The notes under the pieces are model-generated. The model saw nothing but the letters and a program-made list of their open reading frames with translations, was not told the DNA's origin and did not search any database. Positions 32,660 through 43,156 of a stretch of DNA of 64,000 nt are shown piece by piece. The translations under genes and the position numbers were made by a program. The DNA is from Theobroma cacao (Eukaryota > Streptophyta > Magnoliopsida > Malvales > Malvaceae): NCBI RefSeq assembly GCF_000208745.1, contig NC_030851.1, positions 32,763,833 to 32,827,832 on the forward strand, given 5' to 3'. Positions within the stretch are counted from its first letter, which is position 1. Each line of letters opens with the position of its first letter.

Positions 32660-35602
32660 TGTGATTTATACAAATATATATGGTAAGGTACATAAGAAAA
32701 TTGGGGCATTAGAAGCGGAGTTACATAAATTGGAAATTGAATGGTAGGTGGGTGAAGCAGACTATGAGATAAGAAACATGGTTTTGCAAAAAAAATTGAA
32801 CTACGGGGTCTTTATCGAAAAGAAGAAAGAAAATGGAGATAACTATCAAGGAATAGATAGGTAAATCATGTAGATAAAAATATTGGTTATTTTCATGTGT
32901 TGGCTTCGGAAAAGGGATGTTGAAATAGGGTGGCTAGTATCAAGGTGGGTAATTGTCAAATTGAAGACCCAAAGTTGATAAAAAGGAAGGTTGTTAATCA
33001 TTTTAATAGACTATATAATGGCAGGAAAATGTTAAAGCTCGGGACTTGGCTTGTGGGGTGAAACAAATTTCAAATGAGTCTACGATGGAATTGGAAGCCC
33101 TTTTTTCTAAAGATGAAGTGTGAGGGGTGATTAATAATTGTGGTGGAGATAAGGCTCCAGGTCCTAATGGTTTTAATTTTGATCTTTTAAAATCACAGTG
33201 GAAGGTTGTGAAAAAGAAGGTGTTGTAGTTTATGGCTGATTTTTTTATTATGGGAGATTGGAGCATAAAGTTAATCAAAGTTTCATCACATGAATTTCAA
33301 AAGTGAAAAATCCAAGCTCAGTGGGTGAATATTGACCTATAATCTTTGTGGGGTGTGTGTATAAGTTAATTTCCAAGCATCTAGCTAATCGGATTAGAAA
33401 AGTTATTAGGGAGGTTATTGGTGGGTATCAATTTGCTTTTATGAAAGGTTACCATATTTTAGATGGTGCTTCGATGGCTAAAGAAATGGTTGATTTGATG
33501 TGAAAAAATAATTCTGGAGGTTTGATATTTAAAGTAGATTTTGAAAAAGCTTATAACAGTGTAAGTTGGGAATTCTTAAATTTTACATTGAAATCCATGG
33601 GTTTTGGTGAAAAGTGGTGGAATTGGGTGATGAAGTGTGTATATATTGCTTCTGTAGCTATCTTAATTAACGGGTCTTTAACAAAAACAATCAAGATGAA
33701 GAGAGGTTTCTAACTAAGGTGTCCGTTATCCCCACTTTTTTTAATATAGTTGTGGAGGTTTTTAATTGTATGATGAACAAAGTTCTGAATGAAAGAATAT
33801 GCTATGGAACTTCTATTGGTGGGCAAGGTTTGGTATTGTCACATCTCCAAGATGCAGATGACACACTATTATTCTCAAAATTATGCATTAAGACTCTCTT
33901 AAACATTAAATGGGTATTTCGTTGTTTCTAATTGGTCTCTAAATTGAAGATTAATTTCAATAAAAGTTATCTGTTTGATGTAGGTGTGGAACAACGTATA
34001 GTGGAGAGGTGAGCGGCTAGAATTCGTTGTATAGTAGGAGTGTTACCTTTTACTTATTTAAGTTTCCCTTTGGGAGCTTTAAATAATTCTCAAAGAATAT
34101 GGAGGCCAATTGTGGAGAAGGTTGAGGCCAAATTTGATAATTGGAAGTCCAAGTTGCTCTCACTAGGCAGTAGAGTTACACTAATAATATTCGTTCTGAG
34201 CAGTTTACTTGTTTTTATATGTCGATCTTTCATATGCCTAAAGTAGTCCAAAATAAACTTGATAAAATTTAAAGATGTTTCTTATAGTCTGGGAGTTATA
34301 GTAATATTGGGATTCATTATGTGAAATGGGACTCTGTTTGTGATTATAAGGAGAATAGTGGATTGGGTCTAATTGATTTTGAGATTAAAAACATAGTTTT
34401 GTTGTCTAAATGGCTTTGGAGATTTGGGAATGAGTGTGACAATTTATGAAGAAACATTGTGATAGCCAATAATGACTATGATTCACGTGCCTTGTTACCT
34501 AACTTTGATGTTTCATGTAAAAGCTTTAAATTATGAAAAAATATTATTTCTCCTCTTTCACCTACTAATAAATTTTTATTGTAGATTACTTCTAACATGG
34601 GAATTGTTGAAAAGAACGGTAAATCTATTTCTTTCTGGCACGACAAGTGGTTGAATGGAATGATCCTTATTAAAGATCTCCCCAAAATTTATGCCCTTTT
34701 CGTTCTCAAAAATGGTGTCCTATGTAATTATGGTGAATGAGTTAATGGTGATTGGCACTGGAAAATTGAATTAAGACATCAACTCTTTGATTAGGAAGTT
34801 CAATAATGGATTGAATTGTGGACTTTTCTAAAGCGTCATTCACTAAGCAACAAATTGGAAGATGAATTAATTTGGAAGCCTATGTCCAATGGTACGTTTT
34901 CATCAAATATTTTTGCTAAATTACCCTTAATTCGCATGGTGATAATAATGAAATATGGAAGAGGATTTAGGTGGGGTTTGCCCCATATAGAGTTGAGGTT
35001 TTTGTTTGGCAGCTTATGTGGAAGAAAGTAGTAGTTAAGAAAGAATTTCTCAAGAGAAATTTGTTAAATTAGGAAAAATAGTGTGTGTTCTTTGTAATAA
35101 TCATAGAGAAACAATTTCCCATATTTTCTTTACTTGTGTTGAATCTTGGAAACTCTGAAATTTGTGGTGTGCAAGATAGAATATTAGTTGGGTTTCATCA
35201 AAGAATCCATATTGTTTTTTTTTTTTTTGGAATGGCGTGCTTTAGTGATTAGTGGGGGATAGTAGTAATGTTTGGTTGTTAGCTTTTTATGCCATAGCTT
35301 GGTGCATTTGGAAATCTTGAAATGAGATTGTGTTCTGTGGGAAATTATGAGATTCTGAATAATTGTTTGATTTAATTAAGTTGAGACTAGCAATATGGGC
35401 AAAAGTTAGGTGGCCTCACATAATTAACTCCACATAAGATTGAATCCATTTTTCAGAGAATTTATCTGTTAATGATAGGAGTATGAAGAAAAAAATGGCA
35501 ATGAGATGGGATGCACCACGAAGAGGTTGGTTCAAGTGTAATGTTGATGGGGCTACTTCCAATAATATGGGTTAGGTAAGAATTAGGGGACTTCTTTGAG
35601 AT
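32660..35602 (+). mobile_element. LINE 3: RT domain to start of RNase H, decayed
   Basis: Frames give DKAPGPNGFNFDLLKSQW (about 33150-33205), VDFEKAYNSVSWEFLNFTLKSMGFG (33535-33610; the family's AYDSV has become AYNSV), QDADDTLLFSK (about 33850-33885; the FADD box), SFPLGALNNSQRIWRPIVEK (about 34060-34120), SLGSRVTLI, then FGNE / NGKSISFWHDKWL (about 34610-34655), an YGEEDLGGVCPI-like region, and KCNVDGATSNN (about 35535-35570, first RNase H Asp). Multiple stops. The RNase H is cut off after RIRGLL by a Copia LTR at 35603, and its remainder is not found on the far side. Confidence 0.8.
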
Positions 35603-36489
35603 TGTTCAATAGTTATGTTTATTCAAACAGTCAAGTTTGTTCAAATAATTATGTTGGAAAACAAACAATTATATTTGTTGGAAAATAAACAATTGTGTTT
35701 GTTGGAACAGTCACTTAAGCCTATAAATAGGCTTTTTTTCTAGGACAAAAAAAGACACAAAATAGAAAACAACAATCTCTCATTATTTTCTCAATATTCT
35801 CCACATTTCTTTTATATCAATTTTATAGAAGTTAGGTAATCTTGTCATACATCAGTGGATGCTAAATGGATTGATTTCGTCAGTGCAAAACATAATCAAT
35901 CACTGGGCTTCGTAGTGTCTTCGAGATTTATATGCTGATAACTCTTTTATGCACTATAAGTAAACGTGAGTAAAACATTAAGAAAAGTGACATCGTTACA
36001 AGGCTTGAAGTTATTTCCTAATTTTTTAGTTTGGTGTTCTAACAATCTAAAGGTTTCATTTTGTTTCAACAATGGTTGTTGCAAATGGAACATTAAGAGA
36101 ATTGGTTTCTGATTTTTGTAAATTGGGCTAGGTTGATGTTGACCAGAAAAATGACAAAATGATTCTTTATTAGATTAAAAGATAAGTTTTCTTTCTTTAC
36201 TTGATATGCATGATATTATGTGTTATAAGCATTAAAAACATATGTTGGTTGGAAAGAAGGATTTTGTTATATTCATATGTGATCTTGATATATGAGATTA
36301 TTGTTGTGTCTTCTATAATTGACAAACTTCTATCTTCATAGAGAAATGTTAAGAAATTTCTAAAGTATAAGAAATAGTAGATGCCTTTCGTGACTCTTGG
36401 CAATCATCTTTGAATGGAAGAAGGTTGTTGCAATCAAGATGAAGTCACAAAGAAGGTGAAAATGATGAAAATTCTAAAGTGAAGCATCT

Positions 36490-36850
36490 TGAGTTGTGAT
36501 AAAAGACAAACCATTAAAGTCCATGTGATAGGTGGGCAAATGACATTCCTATTATACATTAAGGTATAATGGAGCCAATATGTAAATACCATTAAGGTCC
36601 ATGTGATGGTAGACATCAGGTGTGGGCTTGTGGCACTCCTATTATAAATGAAGGTATAATTGTGCCAATATGTAAATCTAACAACTTGGTATATGGTGCA
36701 TTCCTATTTTATCGTCAAAGGTATAATGGTGCAAAATAGATATTCAATATCTTTGACATGGCATTCTTATTGTGGAATAATGGCACAATGATGCTTATGT
36801 GAACATATCTCTTGATGTGTTGTTTGACATTTCGACTGTATATTAAGGTA
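36490..36850 (+). repeat. Minisatellite inside the second Copia element
   Basis: Units marked by GRCATTCCTATT or variants near 36541, 36629, 36698, 36763 and 36826, each followed by TAAGGTATAATGG and GCCAATATGTAAAT-like sequence. The variants occur in the same order as in the inverted copy at 18060-18490 (for example ATATTCAATATCTTTGACATGG before the fourth unit), so the arrays are homologous, not independent. Confidence 0.8.
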
Positions 36851-36879
36851 CAATGTTGTTAACTGAGAAAAATGAGAAT

Positions 36880-37962
36880 ATGTGTTAACTTGTAAAGTCT
36901 TTGTATGGATTAAAACAAATGCAAAATGATGGCATCAAAAATTTGATGAGATTATGCTAGCTAATGGCTACGAGATAAATCAAATTGACAAGTGTGTCTA
37001 TAGTAAGTTCCATAATAGTAAATGTGTCATCCTATGCTTATATGTGGATGACATGTTAATATTTGGTACTGATTTGGAACAAATGAAGGACACAAAAAAA
37101 GTTCTTGTCAAAGAAGTTTGACATGAAATATATGGGTGTGGCGAAAGTTATTCTTGGTATAAGAATAATGAGAGACAATGATGGCATAACATTATCTTAA
37201 TCTCATTACATTCAAAAGATTGTAATGAAGTATGGTAAGTTAGATTGTACGTCAATGTCCATACATTATGATTTTAATCTAAGGATGGTACTTAACAAAG
37301 ACACTCCAATAGCACAAGAAGAATATGCAAAAGTAATTGGATGCTTAATGCAATGACATGTATAAAGCTGGATATAACATTTATTGTTGGGAAATAAAGT
37401 CATTACACAAGTAATCTAAATAACTTGCGTTAGCAAGCAATAAAAAGAGTACTTAGGTACTTAAAGAAGACAATCAATTATGGTCTTTCCTATAATAGAT
37501 ATCCATCAATGCTAGAAGGATATTCAAATGTTAATTGGCTTACAAGTTTGGAATATCATATTTTTACAAGCAAATGGATTTTGGTGGCTTAAGAAACAAA
37601 TGTGTATAATGGATTCCACCATGGTAGTCGAATTCATTACTTTGGTTGTTTTTACGAAAGAAGCCAAATGGGTAAGAACTCTACTCTATGGTATATTTTT
37701 GTGACCTAAACCAATTTCTCCAATTTCTTTCCGTTGTGATAATGAAGCAATTCTAGCAAGAACATATAGTCAAGTGTATAATGGAAAGTCTAAACATATT
37801 ACATTGAGACATAACTATGTTCGAGAATTAATTTCTGATAAAGTGATCACTATAACTTTTGGGAGGTCTAACAAAAACTTGACAGATCCTTTAGTGAAAA
37901 GTCTTGATAGAAATCTTATAAATAAAACCTCAAAGGGGATAGGGCTCAAGCTCATAAATTAA
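36880..37962 (+). pseudogene. Copia late RT and RNase H remnant (second element)
   Basis: Frame pieces: SLYGLKQ and KWHQKFDEIMLANGY (about 36900-36970), CVILCLYVDDMLIFGTD (about 37020-37070), GVAKVILGIRIMRDNDGITL (about 37135-37195), RVLRYLKKTINYGLSY (about 37445-37490), and the open C-terminal part at 37774-37962 with YNGKSKHITLRHNYVRELI and NLTDPLVKSL, the usual end of Copia RNase H. Frameshifts and stops break it. Confidence 0.75.
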
Positions 37963-39678
37963 AAGTCACAAATGGTGGAAACTTGATTCAATGCTTAGTA
38001 TAATGTGAAATCTTGAGTTCAATGAGACAAAGTACACAATTTGTATGTGGCTATTGGCACTATAATATGATATATAATATTTCATCCTAGGTAAAGTGCT
38101 AAGTATCTGTAATGGTAAGGAAAAGATGAGTTATATACTCTTAATAGACTCATAACACAAATTTGTTAGAATGCTTTAGTTATGGGGGCATTCTTGATGG
38201 GATTTACCTGTGTGAATGTGAAATGTGGCCGCTTTGGGAGCTCAGAGCTTGGCTCTAACAGCATTCATGAAATGAAGATGTTGACGCATGGTCATAAAAA
38301 TGTCACCAGATACTATGCGTTCATTGGTGTTGAAATCATTGTGTGAGATATGTTTAGTTAACCCAATGAAATAGCTGGTGCAAAGTGTAGTCTACAATGC
38401 AATTTTGATTAACTTTTAACTTATTTTCACTAAGTGAAAGTTCAATCAAAAGACACTTTTATTTATGCATTCAATTTCCAAGATTTTTGAAAATTTGGAT
38501 TATTTTCAAAAATTTGGATTATTTTGAAAATGGTGGGAGATTGTTGGACATTTTCAATAATAATAATGGAAACACGAAAGGAAGAAAGTCCTTTGAACAA
38601 TTAAGATTGTTCAAGGGTTATGTTTGTTCAAGTAATTATATTGGAAAACAAACAATTATGTTTGTTGAAAAATAGACAATTATGATTGTTGGAAATAAAC
38701 AATTGTGTTTATTTGAAACAGACACAATTGTGTTTGTTGGAATAGTAACTTAAGCTTATAAATAAACTTTTTTCGGGAACAAAAGAATACACTGAATAAA
38801 CAAACAATAATCTCTCTTTCCTTTCTCAATATTCTCTAGGTTTTTTATATATTATTTTGCTGCAGGGCTATCTTATAGAAGTTAGGTAATCTTGTTATAT
38901 ATCGATGGATACTCAGTGGATTGATTTTGTCAGTGTAAAATGTGGTCAATCATTGGGCTTCATTGTATCTTCGAGGCTTATACGTGGTAACTCTTTTGCA
39001 CACTATAATTAAGGGCTAACGAAATCTTAAGAAAAATAGCATTGTTACACGCCTTGAGGTCATTTCCTAATTTTCGAGTTTTGTGTTCCAACACTTTCAA
39101 CCATAATAATGTAGGTTTGATCCATCAAAAAAATTATAACAATAAAATTCCATGATAAAGTTATTATTTTGTTTACTTTCTATTTCTCAATAGACTAAGA
39201 TTCATTATGCACCATCTTTTTCTTTCTTTTTTTGTAACAACTATTTTAATACATAATACATATAAATTACATTCATAGTTATCTTTGTCTTTGGTCAAAT
39301 TCAATCTTTAGTTAATCTGTTATTAGTTGAATGATTTCACTATATATTAAGATTCATTAACATGATCATATTGTGTTTTAATTAAATTATTGAATAAATG
39401 GATAAAACAATAACCACCTACATTTGTCGACATTTTTGTTTAATATATAAGGGAAATTTAGAATGTGAACACTTTATTAATATATTTAAATGAGAAAAAA
39501 ATAATATCATGTTATTTAATTATGATATGATTTTAAAATTACATGATAAAGTTTTTATTTTCTTTCCTTGTTACTTTTCAAGGGAGTAAAAGCTCATTAC
39601 TTACAATCTTTTTATTTAATTTTTCTCAACACCTACCTCTTTGAGTAAATAATAAATTGAGTAAATTTAGAACTAATA

Positions 39679-39700
39679 TTTCTACCTTTCAAAAAAAAAA
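39679..39700 (+). mobile_element. 22-bp retroposed micro-insertion with 13-bp target duplication
   Basis: TTTCTACCTTTC followed by ten A is inserted between two copies of TTTAGAACTAATA (39666-39678 and 39701-39713). Other array units have only one copy of this string at this place. The A-tail plus duplication is the mark of target-primed reverse transcription of an extremely truncated LINE or SINE. Confidence 0.75.
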
Positions 39701-40092
39701 TTTAGAACTAATACTTACAATCGGTAATAATTTTGTTATTAGTTGAATGATACCATAATTAAATTACAATCAGTCTTTGCACTTAAATCTAATCATTTCA
39801 TGAAAAAATATTAAATTAGTTGTTAACAAACAATATCACACAAATTTAACAATAAATTTTACCATTTAAAACTCAAATAGTTAACACATGGAACATTTAC
39901 ATATTACAAATGTTGGGTTCTACTTGAGTGAAAACACACTTTCAACTATAATAACGTAAGTTTGGTTCATAAAAAAAACTATAATAATAAAATCGTGTGA
40001 TAAAGTTATTATTTCATTTTCATTCTACTTATCAATCGAGTAAGGTTCATTACGTGCTTTGCTCTCTTTTTTTTGTAACACCACATAATTTA

Positions 40093-40128
<36 letters not shown>

Positions 40129-40497
40129 TTCATAACTAACTTTGGTCATATTCAACCATTAGTTATTATCTTATTAGTAGAATGATACAATTATATATTA
40201 AGATTGCTTAATAAGATGATATTGTATTTTAATTAAATTGTTGAATAAATAAGTAAAGGAATAATCACGTACCTTTTTCAACATTTCAATTTAATATATA
40301 AGTGAAATTTAGAACTTGAACATTTTATTAATATATTTAATGAGAAAAAAAATGATATCATGTGAATTAATTATAATATGATTAAAGTTGTATTTTTTTT
40401 CCTTTTTACTTTTCAACGGAGAAAATTCTCATTGTTGACAATCTTTTTATGTCATTTTTTGCAATGCCTACAACTTTTAGTACATAATAAAAATTTA

Positions 40498-40981
40498 GAC
40501 ATAATATTTAAAACAACCCCTAAACTATTCAGAAAAATTCAATTAAACCTTTATATTTTTATTGAATTCAATTAAACCTTTATATTTTTATTTTGAGCAA
40601 AATAAGCTCGTGTATTTTTATTTTGATTCAAATAAGCCATTATAACTAATGATTGACTTAGTCAAAATATCATTTATCATTTTATACCACATAACTCTGA
40701 CATGGCATTCTCGTGACATGTTGACATGTCATAATGAATGATAACGTGGTGTAATTAAGTAGCCATGTCACATTTTTTACCCTTCACATTAACGTCACGT
40801 CAATGTCACATGAACATAAAATGATAATAGACATTTTGATTAAAGGCAATTAGTTAACCATTAGTAACAATGACTTATTTGGCTCAAAACAAAGGAACAA
40901 ATATTTGATTAAACGTAATAAAAGAATAAAGACTTATTTCAAGTTTTTTCAATAGTTTAGAGATTTTTAAAGCATTATACC
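40498..40981. mobile_element. Mutator-like MITE, family M, copy 1 (484 bp)
   Basis: Ends GACATAATATTTAAAACAAC and (reverse complement of right) GGTATAATGCTTTAAAAATC, both running into TAAACTATT. It is flanked by an exact 9-base duplication AAAAATTTA (40489-40497 and 40982-40990). The interior has AATTAAACCTTTATATTTTT-type strings and a central GACATGTTGACATGTC palindrome. No coding capacity. Two relatives lie at 58101-58360 and 58811-59351. Confidence 0.88.
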
Positions 40982-41920
40982 AAAAATTTATTAAACTTAG
41001 AGTTAGTATTACAACCGTTAAGTATTTTGTTATTACTTGGATGATACCAAAATTTAGTTGCAATTAGTTTTTGCACTTAAATCTAATAATTACATGTAAT
41101 AATTTTAAATTAGTTGTTGACATACATTCTCATAAGAAATTTAACAATAAGTTTTGTTATTCAAAAGTTAATTGTTAACGCTTGAAACCTTTAATCTTCA
41201 CAAATATTAGGTTTTGTTTAAGTGAAAACATACTTTCAACTATAACAACATATGCTTAATCCATCAAAAAAACTATAAAAAAATATCACATAAAGTTATT
41301 ATTTCTTTTTCTTTTTACTTCTCATTCGAGTTTTGCGTCGTCTTTTTTCTTTCCTTTTTTGCAACACCTATTTTAATGCATAATACATATAAAATAAATT
41401 CATAATTAACTTTGCATTTAGTCAAATTCAACTATTAGTTACTATGTTATTAGTTAAATAATACCACTATATATTAAGATTCTTTAATATTCCTTAATAA
41501 GATCGTATTGTGTTTTAATTAAATTATTGAATAAATGGAAAAAAGAATGATCACTTACATTTGTCGACAATGAAATTTAGAAGCTTAAAACTTTATTAAT
41601 ATATTTAAATGAGAAAAAAGATTGATATCTTGTGATTTAATCATAATATGATTTTAAAATCACATGATAAAATTGTTATTTTCTTTGCTTTCTACTTTTT
41701 AAAGGAACAAAAGCTAATTGCACAATCTTTTTCTTTCATTTGTTGCATCCCATATCTCTTTTAATACATAAAAAAATTGATTAAATTTAGAACTAGTATT
41801 ACTAACGCTAATTATTTTGTTATTACTTGAATGATACCATAATTCTATTGCAATCAATCTTGCACTCAAATCTAATAGTTACTTTGATTAATGTTGAATT
41901 ATTTGTTGGTGGACATTACG

Positions 41921-42336
41921 AGCCTGTTTAGTTTGGTTTTTTTTCTAACTTAAAAGCTCTTATGAAGTTTTTATGAAAAATAATAGCTTTTAAAATTAAG
42001 TTAAAATTATTTGGTAAATTTGTTTTTATAAGTTCTTTTTTATAAGTTATAATTTTGGTTAAAATTATCGCAGAGGGTATTTTTTTGAGAGGGTAATATT
42101 GTAATTATTTTTAATAGATGAGGATATTTTTGAAATAAAAATAAAAATTCTCTTGTATTTTTAAAAGAAAAGAAGAGAAAGCTCCTCACAAGAGCTTTTC
42201 TTGAAGCTTTTTTTTTTAAATTTTATTCTGAAAAAAACAGCTACTTTTTTTGAAGAGCTTTTCAAAATTTATGTTTGGCTTAACTTTTGTTTTTAAGAGA
42301 TAAATAAGCTGAAAAAAAGTTAGGCCAAACAAACAC
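41921..42336. mobile_element. hAT-like MITE, about 416 bp
   Basis: The left end GCCTGTTTAGTTTGG and the reversed right end GTGTTTGTTTGGCC are similar inverted ends of the 'GTGTTTGGTT' sort found in plant hAT MITEs. Inner arms pair further (CTTAAAAGCTCTT with AGCTTATTTATCTC). A degraded 8-base duplication ACATTACG/ACACTACA may flank it. It interrupts an array unit. Confidence 0.6.
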
Positions 42337-43156
42337 TACAACAACAAATTTAACAAGAAATTTTGCTATCCAAAACTTAATTGGTAACACTTAGAACCTT
42401 TAATTGTTACCAATGTTGGGTTTTATTTGAGTGAAAAAACACTTTTAAATATAACAACGTACACTTGATACATAAGAAAACAATTACAATAAAATCAGAT
42501 GATAAAGTTATTATTTCCCTTTCTTTCTACTTCTCAACCGAATAAGACTCATCATGCATTGTCTTTTTCTTTCTTTTTTTGTAACACCAAGTTTAATACA
42601 TAATAAATGTAAATTAAATTCATAATCAACTCTATATTTGATCAAATTCAATCATTAGTTACTATATTTTAAGTTGAACGATGCAACTATATTTTAAGAT
42701 TCATTAATAAGATCATATTATGTTTTAATTAAAGTGTTGAACAAATTGGTAAAAGAATGATCACATGTATTTGTCAACATTTTAGTTTAATTTATGAATG
42801 AAATTTAGAATCTAAACACTTTATTAATATATTTAAATGAAAAAAAATTATATCATGTGAGTTAATCATGATGTGATTTTAAAATCACGTAATGCAGTTT
42901 TTATTCTCTATCCTTTCTACTTTTCAATGGAGTAAAAGCTCATTACTTGCAATCTCTTTTTTTTCATTTTTTTGCATCATCTACTTTTTTGAATACATAA
43001 TATATAAAAATTGATTAAATTTAGAACTAGTTTTATAAGAAATCGGATTAGACTTAAGAGTTATTGGTGCATTCATGGATTTTGTTTCAACTACATTGCA
43101 TGGTTTCAAAGTGAAGAAAATGCATGATTGTTTATAAATTCGCTTGTCTCGTTGCT

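Larger units (their letters stand above)
35603..39093 (+). mobile_element. Second internally deleted Copia element
   Basis: LTRs at 35603-36044 and 38542-39093, both ending TTCYAACA. The right LTR starts TGTTGGACATTTTC after a purine tract (AATGGTGGGAGA, 38529-38541). The left LTR lacks about the first 65 bases. Interior on the plus strand: gag-like piece (about 36060-36490) matching the one in the element at 15663-19734 (KDKFSFFT, YVGWKEGFCYI, DEVTKKV), the shared minisatellite (about 36490-36850), then late RT from VNL*SLYGLKQ and LYVDDMLIFGTDLEQ (YVDD box intact) to RNase H. Protease and integrase are absent. The flanks do not match (left GAGAT, right CTTTC), and the right flank is array sequence, so one side has been rearranged. 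Confidence 0.8.
39094..43030 (+). repeat. 0.8 kb tandem array, block 2 (four units)
   Basis: H1 markers at about 39193, 40037, 41327 and 42539; H2 markers at about 39584, 40420, 41704 and 42930. H1-to-H2 spacing is 377-391 bases in all four. H1-to-H1 spacing is 844 in the uninterrupted pair, and about 797 in the other two after subtracting the MITEs at 40498-40981 and about 41921-42336. H1 and H2 halves resemble each other (ATGATAAAGTTATTATTT, CTTTCTACTTYTCAA, GAGTAA...CATTA, TAATACATAATA), so the unit is a diverged dimer. No coding capacity. Confidence 0.85.
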
